Shown here piece after piece: positions 1-8,495 of a DNA stretch of 64,000 nucleotides. Position numbers and translations under genes: made by a program. Every line of letters starts with the position of its first letter. Position 1 is the first letter of the stretch. The notes beneath the pieces were generated by a model. The model was not told the origin of the DNA. It saw only the letters and a list, made by a program, of their open reading frames with translations, and made no database searches. The stretch spans positions 1 to 64,000 of the forward strand of contig CAZIKF010000008.1 of assembly GCA_964539825.1 (NCBI GenBank), given 5' to 3'. The stretch comes from CAZIKF01 sp964539825 (GTDB taxonomy: Bacteria > Muiribacteriota > UBA6191).

Positions 1-161
1 CTTTTCTTCCCTTTTCTTCCTAGAACCTGAATCTAGCGCGTCTAGCAATTGAGCCGGTGGAAATGCTAGAACAAGAATACTCAAGAGATCAGTGGACGGT
101 AAGTGGTCTGACACCTTTTTCTTGTTTAAATGGCATTGAGATCTGATTGACTGGATTTGAA
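1..161. other. intergenic segment at the window edge, no gene seen
   Basis: No convincing reading frame lies here on either strand. It opens with two tandem copies of a 10-base pyrimidine-rich unit (1-20), which in reverse complement resembles the purine-rich minisatellites found elsewhere in the window. Around 101-116 there is a GTGTCAGACCACTTA-like stretch on the minus strand. This is reminiscent of ends associated with REP-linked Y1 transposases, but one copy without a transposase cannot establish that. Confidence 0.4.
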
Positions 162-332
162 CTATTCCACGGGTTCTTTGATCACTCTGCCATTCTCGAA
201 AATAACCACGTATCCACTGGTGCCCTTTGCTTCTCTTCTGGCTCTAATGGCCGCTCTTTTGAGGGCAGCTAAAGCACTTTCGGCATCTCGTTTCGGTTTT
301 TCAGCTGATGGGTCTGAGATTTGATTAACCAT
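162..332 (-). CDS. 56-residue partner protein of the zeta-toxin-like kinase
   Basis: This is a short frame of 56 codons whose ATG lies inside the end of the kinase gene (ATGGTTAA overlap, 8 bases), so the two are translationally coupled. The protein has a polar start, an Ala/Arg/Lys-rich helix in the middle (about residues 15-37) and a C-terminal beta-like segment ending ENGRVIKEPVE. Small basic helical proteins with this kind of ending commonly sit next to COG4185 kinases and are presumed partners or antitoxins. That role here is inferred from position and shape only. The usual order would put the small gene first; here it is second. Confidence 0.65.
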   Translation of the reverse strand: MVNQISDPSAEKPKRDAESALAALKRAAIRARREAKGTSGYVVIFENGRVIKEPVE

Positions 333-852
333 GCTTACCCCCTCTTTCTAGTATAGCCGGAACTGAGCCGTTATTCTCAAAGAGAATCCATTCGTTAACC
401 AAGCCCTTATAAGATGAGTTAAAGTTCTTTTGTCCAGACTTAAATCGGCGCTCTATCACATCGGCTGGAATGTTGTGGCCGCCCTTTCGAACCCTTTCAG
501 AAACTCTGGTGATAGCTATATCCACACTGCTCAGGCTTAGAAAGTAGAGTCGTACGAAATAACCAAGTTCTTGCCACCTCGGGATGTGTCTTGTGTAATT
601 CAAGCCACTCAAGGTTGTTTCGAAGGAAAAACTTTCCCCTCGGGAAACAAGGCGGTGAATCTCCTGAAGCATAAGCCTCCCTGCTCGAACTGCGGATACC
701 GAAGGGTCAAATGGACTCAGGCCGGAAGCAATGAGATCCGCATTTACAAATATTAGACACTTGGCTTCATTGGGCAAGAACTCTCTGGCGAATGTCGTTT
801 TGCCCGCGCCGTTTGGACCAGCAATGATGAGGATTTCGGGAGATGGAGCCAT
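325..852 (-). CDS. zeta-toxin-like P-loop kinase (COG4185 family)
   Basis: The 175-residue protein starts with a P-loop GPNGAGKT at residues 12-19. NAD at 37-39 and FETT at 77-80 follow, the usual spacing for the zeta toxin / 'predicted ABC-type ATPase' family, whose studied relatives phosphorylate UDP-N-acetylglucosamine precursors or act as small-molecule kinases. There is no ABC signature, so a kinase is more likely than a transporter ATPase. The length is normal for stand-alone members. It overlaps a 56-codon gene by 8 bases, suggesting a two-gene toxin-antitoxin-like module. No ribosome binding site is obvious before the ATG. Substrate and toxicity are not deducible from sequence. Confidence 0.8.
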   Translation of the reverse strand: MAPSPEILIIAGPNGAGKTTFAREFLPNEAKCLIFVNADLIASGLSPFDPSVSAVRAGRLMLQEIHRLVSRGESFSFETTLSGLNYTRHIPRWQELGYFVRLYFLSLSSVDIAITRVSERVRKGGHNIPADVIERRFKSGQKNFNSSYKGLVNEWILFENNGSVPAILERGGKHG

Positions 853-907
853 AGAGAGTCTATTATTGCATAGGAAGTACTGTTGTGGACTGGTTATAGA
901 AGGAATG

Positions 908-939
908 GATGGATTCCGCGATCAAGTCGCGGAATGACA
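908..939. repeat. short palindromic repeat of the GTCATTCC type
   Basis: A perfect 8-base stem (TTCCGCGA 914-921, TCGCGGAA 927-934) with a 5-base loop sits in a GGATTCC...GGAATGACA context. This matches the widespread bacterial GTCATTCC/GGATTCC palindromic repeat style. Related copies lie at 24675-24698 and 26229-26308. Confidence 0.6.
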
Positions 940-953
940 AACTCTTAAGATCC

Positions 954-1115
954 GTGAGTCGAGGTGCGAAGTTTTTGGGTAGCTCTGGGTGAGCGAAAAG
1001 TCCTCTGCTCGAGCAGACGACGAAGAGCGTGGCATCGTCACGTTCAAGGAGGATAAACGAAGCAGTGGGCTTTGCAGCCAGCCAGAGCTCCCAAAAATTT
1101 CGCACCTCGGCTCAC
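954..1115. repeat. long imperfect inverted repeat upstream of a HEAT gene
   Basis: The left arm (954-990) and right arm (1081-1115) are reverse complements over about 35 bases with one insertion and a few mismatches. The arms share the blocks GAGGTGCGAA, TTTTTGGG and AGCTCTGG. The interior is also partly self-complementary, down to a CGTG...CACG tip near 1028-1042, so the whole 162-base stretch could fold as one long hairpin. It ends 10 bases before the ATG of the next gene. It may be a miniature inverted-repeat element or a structured leader. Confidence 0.6.
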
Positions 1116-1125
1116 CACATATATA

Positions 1126-2028
1126 ATGAGCCTCGTGGAACTTGGCTCCAGGGATATTATCCACTTCTTAGTCTTCGTGGCGGTCCTACTGACCTACTAC
1201 CGCAGTCGTTCCAACCCAAAAAACAAACAGCAAATCCCCTCTCCCAGGCCTCTGCCGGCATGGAGTTCCCCCAGCCGTCACTCCATTGAGACCGCCGCCA
1301 AAAGGGCTCATGAGAATGATCTTGAATTCCTTGAGCAATGCCTTCAGCACCCCGATGATGAGATTTCTCTCTATGCATCTGAACAGCTCTCACATATCAA
1401 GAATCCCAGGGCACTCCAGATTCTCATGGACCAGATTCAAACCCTGGACCAGGAGTTAAGTGAGGCAAAGTCTTGCGCTGAAATCCCTCAACCCTCCTCA
1501 AGGGTTGAAAAATACAAAGAGCCAGAGCAGCAGGAATCCTTAGATACCCTCGTACATCCAAGGCTCCTCGACCATAGCCTTAAGAATTTGAAACCTGCCT
1601 ATGAACCTTTACCTAAGAATCCGACCGGCGAACAAATCCGCGACGCCCTATGGGCCCTTATTCTCACGGAGCTAACTCCTGAAATGGACCGATACTATGC
1701 CCTTAAATCATTCACCTTTCATCCTGTTGCTCCATCCATTGAGCGACTGCAAAGGATTCTGAGAGATTCTTCTCGCTGGGTTGTACTTGGCGGACTGGAA
1801 ATTACTGCTCACTTTGAGATCAGGGAAGTTGTACTCCTGATTGAACCTCATTTAAGGAGCAAAGACCCGGCCCTGGTCATCGAAGCAATTTACGCACTGG
1901 TAACACTTGGAGCCAGATCCAGTCGATCCAGAATCCGACCTCTTCTCTCCCACTCCAGTCGTTTGGTCAAGGAAGCCGCTTCGTATGCGCTGGAGAAACT
2001 CTCAAATTCGATTCGATCCGAAACCTGA
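1126..2028 (+). CDS. membrane-anchored HEAT-repeat protein
   Basis: The product is about 300 residues, with a single membrane segment at 11-25, then a Pro/Ser-rich linker and HEAT-like helical pairs. One pair is around 60-90 (LEQCLQHPDDEISLYASEQL), and a larger block is at about 195-295 (SKDPALVIEAIYALVTL, SHSSRLVKEAASYAL). HEAT solenoids are protein-binding scaffolds; the partner here is unknown. I chose the ATG at 1126 because the membrane segment follows directly. A TTG at 1072 would add 18 residues encoded inside the long inverted repeat. No clear ribosome binding site supports either start. Three other HEAT genes sit at 20423-24660. Confidence 0.7.
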   Translation: MSLVELGSRDIIHFLVFVAVLLTYYRSRSNPKNKQQIPSPRPLPAWSSPSRHSIETAAKRAHENDLEFLEQCLQHPDDEISLYASEQLSHIKNPRALQILMDQIQTLDQELSEAKSCAEIPQPSSRVEKYKEPEQQESLDTLVHPRLLDHSLKNLKPAYEPLPKNPTGEQIRDALWALILTELTPEMDRYYALKSFTFHPVAPSIERLQRILRDSSRWVVLGGLEITAHFEIREVVLLIEPHLRSKDPALVIEAIYALVTLGARSSRSRIRPLLSHSSRLVKEAASYALEKLSNSIRSET

Positions 2029-2087
2029 TCCCGCATAAATAGTGGAAGAATGATAGAATTCACAACGGGTTTAGTTTTTTCAAAAAA

Positions 2088-2860
2088 ATGCGTATTTCTG
2101 TTGCTTTTGTCCTATTCATTCTCATTCAGTTCGAAGGGCGAACCGCCATACTCAATTTCGTGGAGGACGATTCCCCGATTTTTTCCCTACTCTCCTTGCT
2201 TCAGAGTCGTTTTGAGCCCCATGAGAGGCTTCAATTTCATAAGTTCAAACCAAAGAATTCCGAAGAGTTTCTGAGCCTGAGCAACCGTACAGGCGTTGTT
2301 CTGAGCTTATTTTATCGGTCTTCGGAACCCGGGCTTCCCATCATTTTGACAGCCCCAGATCAGAGTTCCTCTCTCTTGGACACAGAAAAAGTCCAGTTCG
2401 CCCGGAAGATTCTGAAGCGCTTGATTGAGATTCTTGGTGAGAAGGAAACGGTCCACCTCGGCCATATCCCTTATGCGGAGACAACCTATTTAAGCTCTCC
2501 TTACATTGTGGTTCGTGTTCCCACAGACTTGGATTTGGAGAAGTTTTCCACGAAATTGGCCACATTCTTCACCGAGATTTTCCCCGATCATATCCAGATT
2601 ACAAAGCCCCAAGAGATAGCGGCCCAACCTTCCAAATCTAAATCCAAACCCCAGGCGGAGGGAAACTGGTTTTTTCAGGAGGAGTCGAATCCTTTCTACA
2701 CTTCCCGCGATCTTCAAGAGAGGGATGAAGAAAGGAATTTGCTGGAAAATTTTCAAAGAAAGGGAAATATAGAAGACCCGCTGTCGGCATTTGAAGAAGA
2801 GACTGACGCTTCCTCCTGGGGATTGCAGAATCCTCTTCAAAGTCTTTTTTCATCCAGATC
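2088..2860 (+). CDS. secreted protein with remote amidase-3-like C-terminal pattern, cut by the assembly gap
   Basis: The N terminus (MRISVAFVLFILIQF) is a plausible signal peptide. Residues about 60-165 resemble in layout the second half of N-acetylmuramoyl-L-alanine amidases: a 'NRTGVVLSLFYRS' strand, a helix before 'ETVHLG', then 'YLSSPYIVVRVPTD' and an amphipathic helix. No zinc ligands can be verified, so function is only suggested. A polar, Lys/Glu-rich region follows until the run of N at 2861. The next gene encodes a GerMN protein, a common neighbour of such amidases, which slightly favours a cell-wall role. The 3' end is missing from the assembly. Confidence 0.5.
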
Positions 2861-2960
2861 NNNNNNNNNNNNNNNNNNNNNNNNNNNNNNNNNNNNNNNN
2901 NNNNNNNNNNNNNNNNNNNNNNNNNNNNNNNNNNNNNNNNNNNNNNNNNNNNNNNNNNNN
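2861..2960. other. assembly gap of exactly 100 N
   Basis: The run of 100 unknown bases is the standard placeholder for a scaffold gap of unknown size. The frames on its two sides do not match if exactly 100 bases are assumed (2088 is in frame 0 and 2962 in frame 1, modulo 3). The true length therefore differs from 100, or two genes are involved. Confidence 0.95.
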
Positions 2961-2961
2961 C

Positions 2962-3369
2962 ATGATTGAGAATTCCATCGGCTTGAGTCCGCCAATGACC
3001 CCAACTGAACATTTGTCTGTACTGGATTCCATAGAATCTCTGGTTTCACAAATTGAATCCACTTCCTCCCAGCAGGGTTTAACTACTTTTGCCTCCATTT
3101 CAAGATCAGGTTCGAGCATCAGAACTACGGGAGTATCAACAGTGACTACTGCTTCTCTGCTCTCTAACCTGACAGGATCCTCCCTTCCCTCCCAGCCGGC
3201 ATCTTCTACACAAAGCCCCCTGCAAACATCCAGAGCAAAGGGAGTCAGGGGAAGTAATAATTTAGAAAACTTATATTTTTTACAAGCACCCTGGGATAGA
3301 CCGCAGGCTCCTGCCCATCCAACCACTTCTGATGGATTGGATCCTATCCCTGAATATCTTAAGCCATGA
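2962..3369 (+). CDS. Ser/Thr-rich protein fragment after the assembly gap
   Basis: This is an open frame of about 135 codons entering from the gap, rich in Ser, Thr and Pro (for example SISRSGSSIRTTGVS) and with no recognisable domain. It ends in a TGA that overlaps the ATG of the GerMN gene by 4 bases, so it belongs to the same operon. It is either the C-terminal part of the protein begun at 2088 or a separate secreted protein. The ATG at 2962 could be internal. Confidence 0.45.
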   Translation: MIENSIGLSPPMTPTEHLSVLDSIESLVSQIESTSSQQGLTTFASISRSGSSIRTTGVSTVTTASLLSNLTGSSLPSQPASSTQSPLQTSRAKGVRGSNNLENLYFLQAPWDRPQAPAHPTTSDGLDPIPEYLKP

Positions 3370-4049
3370 ACGTTCCCATCCGATTTAAACGAGACGATAC
3401 TAAGAATTCAGGAAGTCGGATGCTGCGCATAGTTATCGGGGTATATTTGCTGCTCACCACAACGGGAACCTATTTTTGGTACCAGAATTCTCAGAGTCCT
3501 GAAGTCCCTTCAAAGGCATCTATAAAGGCTCAATCCCAGGACCCTTTCCCTGCACGAACCGGGACGTCGAATCCTTTGGAGTCCCCGCAAATCAAAGGCA
3601 GTAGCATGCCACGAAAGGAGACCAAAAGAACCCGCTGGACAGTCTTTGTACCTTCGATCAGACTACCCTACCTACAGAGGTCCCCATTAAGCATCAATCC
3701 GGACCTCCCCCCGCTGGAACTTCTCAATAACCTGGTGGAAGCTACTGGTCTAACTAAGAAAGTAGAGGGGGTTTACGCTCGACCGGTGCGTACCTTTTTC
3801 GTTGAGGGTGATCGAATCATCATCGACCTTCAGGCAGGTTATGCGGATCTTCTTAAGGGCTCTGATCTGCGCTCGGTACAGAATCTGTTTTCACTGGTGA
3901 ATTCCATTCTTGAGAATGTTTCCCAGGATCGAGTCCTCTTACTATTCCAGGGTAAGCCCTTTAAATTGAAGGGATCGGAGCTCAATCTCATCCGAGAGAT
4001 GACCTTCAATCCGTCCATCATTGAACCAGGCTCCAAATCAGAAACCTGA
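3366..4049 (+). CDS. membrane-anchored GerMN-domain protein
   Basis: The protein has 227 residues, with a single membrane segment at about 20-38 (MLRIVIGVYLLLTTTGTYF), a polar linker, then a GerMN-like domain from about 110. Features are the 'PPLELLNNLVEATGL' helix, 'EGDRIIIDLQAGYADLL', a helix with 'LFSLVNSILEN' and a final 'VLLLFQGKPF' strand. GerMN domains occur in envelope and spore-germination lipoproteins, often beside N-acetylmuramoyl amidases, and are thought to bind wall components. Start and stop overlap both neighbours (ATGA before, TGATG after), indicating one operon. The domain call rests on the pattern alone. Confidence 0.65.
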   Translation: MNVPIRFKRDDTKNSGSRMLRIVIGVYLLLTTTGTYFWYQNSQSPEVPSKASIKAQSQDPFPARTGTSNPLESPQIKGSSMPRKETKRTRWTVFVPSIRLPYLQRSPLSINPDLPPLELLNNLVEATGLTKKVEGVYARPVRTFFVEGDRIIIDLQAGYADLLKGSDLRSVQNLFSLVNSILENVSQDRVLLLFQGKPFKLKGSELNLIREMTFNPSIIEPGSKSET

Positions 4050-5206
4050 TGCTCCCCCTCCTTCTTTTTCTTAGCCTGATATTCTTCTCTCAGGCTCTAG
4101 AAATTAAGGTGGTTCCAAGCCATTCACCTCAATTTCTTGAAATTAGACACGATTTGCCCAGCTGGGGAAAAGTACAAGTTCGATTTATCTCCAAAGACCG
4201 TGATCTGAGTCAATCCATAGACCTGTTTCCCGCTTCAACGGTGACCCTGAGACTTCCTATCCCAACAGGCCAGGAAGGTAGAATTCCGCAAAAGGTAGAA
4301 GTTACCGAGATTCACTACACTTACAAGCAACAGCGTAAGGCCGGTTCTTTTGGCTCCGGTCCGGGTCAGATGCGTTCACCCATCTCCATCTCCGCTGACG
4401 CCTTTGATCATATCTACGCAATTGATTCCTCCGACGATCGAATTCTGAAGTTTTCCAGGGAGCTTAGATTTCTACGCGAATATGGAAGTTTTAACTGGGA
4501 TACTTCCAACTCTTTTAAAGAGGACTTTTCTTCCATCGAAGAGGGGCAATTCGATGGTGCCAGGGATCTTGTGTCCGGTCCCAATCTAACCTTCTTCGTC
4601 TCGGATATGAGAAACAACAGGATTGTGGAGCTAGATCTGCAGGGACGATTTGTTCGGGAAATCATTCCTGTTGATGAGTTTGATGAACCCACCGTGATTG
4701 AAATGAATTCGCGCCATGAAATTGCTGTTTTGGATTCTCAAAAGGAAAGAATTGTTCTGTTCAATTCTTTTGGACAAAAACTCTACACACTCGGGGGCTA
4801 TGGGAAATCGAGGGATCGCTTCCAAAGTCCTGTGGATTTTGTCTTCAATCACCGCGATGAGTTAATCGTTCTGGACACGAAAGTACCTGAAATCAAGAGA
4901 TTTTCTTCCGCTTCACGCTTTATGGGATCCAAAAAACTGAAGGACTCTCCCGTGGGTCTGGCACTGGATCCTTTCGGATACGTTGTGGTCCTTTACAAAG
5001 ACAGGCTTGAATTCTTCACTCCAACCCTCGACGAGGTCGCCTCGCCCTTCAAAGATCCAAAGGAAGGTCAGGGGGTTCGAGACCTTTGCTTTACCTCAAA
5101 CCGCCATCTCTACGTTTTGAAGGATGATCCAATTCAATTGATTGAATTCGTACCCAAACTAAGAATCGATAGAGAGACTCTTGAGCTATCCGCAATTAAG
5201 CCGTGA
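4049..5206 (+). CDS. secreted NHL-type beta-propeller protein
   Basis: A signal peptide (residues 1-17, hydrophobic, ending SQA) precedes a beta-rich domain. From residue about 95 there are repeated blades typical of six-bladed NHL propellers: 'GSFGSGPGQMRSPISISAD', 'DHIYAIDSSDDRILKFS', 'FFVSDMRNNRIVELD', 'RDRFQSPVDFVFN'. Such propellers are ligand-binding scaffolds of the periplasm or cell surface. The ATG overlaps the stop of the GerMN gene by one base. The neighbours suggest an envelope assembly role; no enzymatic motif is visible. Confidence 0.7.
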   Translation: MLPLLLFLSLIFFSQALEIKVVPSHSPQFLEIRHDLPSWGKVQVRFISKDRDLSQSIDLFPASTVTLRLPIPTGQEGRIPQKVEVTEIHYTYKQQRKAGSFGSGPGQMRSPISISADAFDHIYAIDSSDDRILKFSRELRFLREYGSFNWDTSNSFKEDFSSIEEGQFDGARDLVSGPNLTFFVSDMRNNRIVELDLQGRFVREIIPVDEFDEPTVIEMNSRHEIAVLDSQKERIVLFNSFGQKLYTLGGYGKSRDRFQSPVDFVFNHRDELIVLDTKVPEIKRFSSASRFMGSKKLKDSPVGLALDPFGYVVVLYKDRLEFFTPTLDEVASPFKDPKEGQGVRDLCFTSNRHLYVLKDDPIQLIEFVPKLRIDRETLELSAIKP

Positions 5207-5364
5207 AAGTGCTTTACTCAATTGTAGGACCCTACCCAAGAAGGCTTATGTGCAGGATCTGGGCAAAACACTTCATTTTGAGTATATTCCCAATCCGTTC
5301 TTTGCTAGACTGCGCTACCATTTCCAATTCCACTTACCATGATAATTTCTAGACCAGGACATTT

Positions 5365-6246
5365 ATGAAGCGGGTTCTTTTCGGTTTTCTCATCCTTGTG
5401 ATCGCCCTTTCCCTTAGCGGTTGTTTAAACCGTAAAAAGCCGAAAACATCGCAGTTGAAAGTTAGTTCCGCACTAAAACGTAAGGATCGCATCGAACAGC
5501 TCTATAACCTGGGATGGATCGCAGGCAGCGGCGGTAATTTTGAGTTAGCCGTTAACCAGTTCAAAGAGGTACTGCGGATGAATCCCAGACACGTGGGCGC
5601 TACTCATGACCTGGGACTGGCGCTTGCCAAGCTGGGTAAAATGAGACAGTCCATTGATTATTTTCATAAGGCACTGGAATTGAATCCTAATTATGCGGAG
5701 GCCTATTTTAATCTCTCTACTGCCTATTACCGAATGGAGCAGCCAGATATCGGGGCTCAGTACCTCCTACGGTGCTTAGAACTGGACCCCAATCACAGAA
5801 AGGCACTCCTGCGTAAAGGCGAGTTAGCACAAAGGCGCGGGGAGATACGCGCAGCTACCCAAATCTATGCCCATTATCTCAAAAGCAACCCCACGGATAA
5901 GAGGGTTCGCGCAAAACTTGGGGGTCTATATTTTCAGCAGGGTCTGGATGAAAATGCCAAAATTGAACTTCTAAAGGCAGTAAAAAAGATACAGACACCT
6001 GAAATTTTCTACCAACTGGGAGTTATTTTTCATCGACAGGGACAATTCAGAAATGCCTCCGGCTACTATAAGAAGGTTCTGCTTAAAGATCCCAATCACG
6101 TCGACGCCCTGATCAGTTCTGGAGAGATCTTTGAGAGACAGGGAAATCTCAGGGAAGCATTGATTCATTTTGAACGAGCTTATGGATTAGAACCCGAGAA
6201 TGAATATATTCGGGGCAAGATTCAAAAATTCAGAAGATCTCAATGA
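5365..6246 (+). CDS. TPR-repeat lipoprotein
   Basis: The signal peptide ends in a lipobox LSGC with Cys at residue 20, so the mature protein is probably lipid-anchored. From about residue 45 to the end there are six to seven tetratricopeptide repeats with clear consensus residues, for example 'GATHDLGLALAKLGKMRQS' and 'AEAYFNLSTAYYRM'. TPR lipoproteins are assembly scaffolds (compare PilF and BamD classes), but nothing fixes the partner. The gene converges on lepB with a 7-base overlap of stop regions. The 158 bases upstream contain no other gene and no clear promoter. Confidence 0.8.
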   Translation: MKRVLFGFLILVIALSLSGCLNRKKPKTSQLKVSSALKRKDRIEQLYNLGWIAGSGGNFELAVNQFKEVLRMNPRHVGATHDLGLALAKLGKMRQSIDYFHKALELNPNYAEAYFNLSTAYYRMEQPDIGAQYLLRCLELDPNHRKALLRKGELAQRRGEIRAATQIYAHYLKSNPTDKRVRAKLGGLYFQQGLDENAKIELLKAVKKIQTPEIFYQLGVIFHRQGQFRNASGYYKKVLLKDPNHVDALISSGEIFERQGNLREALIHFERAYGLEPENEYIRGKIQKFRRSQ

Positions 6247-7466
6247 GAAGGGTTCTCGGCCTTGGCAAAGACCCTTCTTTTGATGGATCTCATTCTCTCC
6301 AACGGCCAATATAGAAAGAAAGCTCGGCCCTTCATATTAGCTCTTGGCACCGGACCCCAGAAGCGGGAATCTTGAGAGTTGTCGCGGTTATCACCCATTA
6401 CAAAGTAATGTCCTTCAGGTACCACCAGTTCGGCCATGTTGGCGGAAGTGTCTTCCCTCGAGGTCTTTCGTAAGAATAAGAATTTATAATCCTGAGCTTT
6501 ATAAATCTTCTCGCCTACCTTTATGCCTCGATCCGTCAACTCCACAGGGTCACCGGCTCTCGCAAAGATATTCATGGGCTGGCGGAATTTGCCCTTCTCA
6601 TGATCTTTCAAATCTATGATCTGTGGGTCCTGAGGGTTCATCCCCAGGTAAGCAAAAGGTTTCTCCCGAATAGCCTCCCACTCGGAATCCCACTGAACCA
6701 TGAAAAGGTTTGGCGGCAAGGTAACCTGGACTGATTTCTCAAAGAGATCAAGGGGATCGACTTCCATGATGGCAAAGTCATTTAGCGTATAGTCTTCCTG
6801 CGCAGGATTCCCATTAACCAGTAATACTTTATCGCGAATTTCAATCCTGTCTCCGGGCAGACCCACAAGGCGCTTGATGAAGTCGCGGTTGGGATCAAGC
6901 GGGAAATTAAAAACCACCACATCGCCCCGACTGGGCTGGCGCAGAAAATAGGCCGCCTTATTCACCCAGATATAGTCTCCTTCGATGAGGGTATTCATCA
7001 TGGAAGCAGAGGGAATATAGGAGCCCTGTATCACAAAAGTGTTCAGACCTACGATGAGAATTACCGCCCTGGCCAACCCCTCCACCCAATCACGAAAAAG
7101 GGTTTTATGGTAGACGATCAAATCCCATTCGAGCCCCTCACCAGCACGAATTCGAAACACATTTTTACCCCGCAGAAGAACTGAGGTACGAGTAATAGAG
7201 GTTGATTCCTTTGATTGCTCACCGGCATCCTCTCGCGGGGAGCTAACTCTGAGGGGAACATCACCGAAACTCCCTTCCATCTGAAAATCTTCCGGTACCT
7301 CTTCGAATTCCATTCGAATCCGAACAAATGGATTATTGAAGATGTGGGAGTTTGACCGAAATTTTTTGTATTCAACTTCCTCGGTGTCATCAATAAAAGC
7401 AGTTACCAGCCCCTCCCGGGGGAATCCGCTAAAGTAGATGTTTTTTATAAATGCTGGAAGTTTCAC
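6240..7466 (-). CDS. lepB: signal peptidase I with a long N-terminal extension
   Basis: The protein removes signal peptides at the outer face of the inner membrane. The catalytic Ser155 lies in IPSASMMNTL and the general base Lys198 in DFIKRLVGLPGD. The late box GDNRDNSQDSR is also present. A membrane segment spans about 132-149. Unusually, about 125 residues precede it, forming a beta-rich domain that most LepB proteins lack. The total of 408 residues is longer than common forms. The start overlaps era by 4 bases. Confidence 0.93.
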   Translation of the reverse strand: MKLPAFIKNIYFSGFPREGLVTAFIDDTEEVEYKKFRSNSHIFNNPFVRIRMEFEEVPEDFQMEGSFGDVPLRVSSPREDAGEQSKESTSITRTSVLLRGKNVFRIRAGEGLEWDLIVYHKTLFRDWVEGLARAVILIVGLNTFVIQGSYIPSASMMNTLIEGDYIWVNKAAYFLRQPSRGDVVVFNFPLDPNRDFIKRLVGLPGDRIEIRDKVLLVNGNPAQEDYTLNDFAIMEVDPLDLFEKSVQVTLPPNLFMVQWDSEWEAIREKPFAYLGMNPQDPQIIDLKDHEKGKFRQPMNIFARAGDPVELTDRGIKVGEKIYKAQDYKFLFLRKTSREDTSANMAELVVPEGHYFVMGDNRDNSQDSRFWGPVPRANMKGRAFFLYWPLERMRSIKRRVFAKAENPSH

Positions 7467-8356
7467 TTAGGTCTATATCCTAGCTTCTGAAGAACTGTAG
7501 AATCCCGGCGCCAGTTTCTCTTAACCTTGATCCACACGTCAAGCAGGACCTTCTTGGTGAAGAACTTTCTAGCCCGAATACAGGTTCTGCGTTTCACTTC
7601 ACTGAGCATTATGCCAGACTCTCCAATGAGGATTGCCTTCTGAGTTGGTCTCTCCACAAAAATCGTAAGGGATACTTTAAGAGACTTCTCAGATTCCTCC
7701 AGTTCTTCACATGCCACGGCCATGCTATAGGGCAACTCTTCATCCAAGAGGTCAATATAGGATTCACGCAGAAACTCGCAAAACAAAAAGGTGTGCGGAC
7801 GGTCGGTCAGAGAATCCTCAGGATAATAGGCCGGTCCCTCAGGCAGTCGGGAGAGAACCAGTTCCTGCAGGGTCTTTAGATTGGTATCATCCTTGGAAGA
7901 GATAGGGACAATTTCAGTAGCCTCTGAAAATTTTTCTGGAAGATCGGTTAACAGGGATATCAGATTGGTTTGCTTCAGGGCATCGATCTTAGTCACCAAA
8001 AGAAAAATCTCCGCCTTCGAGGAATTACGCACGATCTCAAAATAGGTCCTGGTATCGCGTAATTTTGGTTTCCGCCCATCCAGGAGGAAGAGGATCAGGT
8101 CTGCATCAACCAGTGCTGATTTGATTTCATCACGAAAGCAGGCATCAAGTTTCAGCTTCCCTTCATACCAACCGGGCGTATCAAGAAAAAGTAATTGCGC
8201 GTCTTGCAGGTGACGAATTCCGAGGATCTGATTGCGGGTCGTCTGTGGTTTATTCGAGACAATTGCCAGGCTTCGTTCAAGCAGGCGATTGAGCAGGGTC
8301 GACTTGCCTGAGTTCGGCAATCCGACGATTGCTATGTATCCCGATTTAAAGCTCAT
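7463..8356 (-). CDS. era: GTPase Era, ribosome assembly
   Basis: Era is a GTPase that binds 16S rRNA 3' ends and checks 30S maturation. G1 is GLPNSGKS at 12-19, G3 is DTPG, G4 is TKID, and a C-terminal KH domain follows (about 205-295; 'ILIGESGIMLSEVKRR'). The length of about 297 residues from the ATG at 8356 is normal; an upstream ATG at 8383 would add nine poorly fitting residues. The stop overlaps the lepB start by 4 bases, so the two are co-transcribed. A TTGACA hexamer lies about 50 bases upstream of the start but has no good -10 partner. Confidence 0.92.
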   Translation of the reverse strand: MSFKSGYIAIVGLPNSGKSTLLNRLLERSLAIVSNKPQTTRNQILGIRHLQDAQLLFLDTPGWYEGKLKLDACFRDEIKSALVDADLILFLLDGRKPKLRDTRTYFEIVRNSSKAEIFLLVTKIDALKQTNLISLLTDLPEKFSEATEIVPISSKDDTNLKTLQELVLSRLPEGPAYYPEDSLTDRPHTFLFCEFLRESYIDLLDEELPYSMAVACEELEESEKSLKVSLTIFVERPTQKAILIGESGIMLSEVKRRTCIRARKFFTKKVLLDVWIKVKRNWRRDSTVLQKLGYRPK

Positions 8357-8495
8357 ATTCCCATACCTGCTGCGAGCGCTCAAGGATGTCAGTAAGAGGA
8401 ATGGGTGTCAATGGGAATCAAGAATGAGTTTTCTTCTTTGTGTTACCCACGATAAGATCATTGTTTGATATTGGCTTTATGAATTCAGTAGGCAG

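Noticed and set aside
101..116. REP/RAYT end sequence at the left edge
   Set aside because: A single GTGTCAGACC-like stretch without a Y1 transposase or second copy is too weak to call.
1119..1127. TATAAT-like sequence just before 1126 as a promoter
   Set aside because: It overlaps the ATG itself, so it cannot be the -10 of a transcript that includes this start codon.
922..1164. Minus-strand reading frames opposite the HEAT gene start
   Set aside because: They lie in the inverted repeat and opposite a better gene; no start site or protein-like composition.
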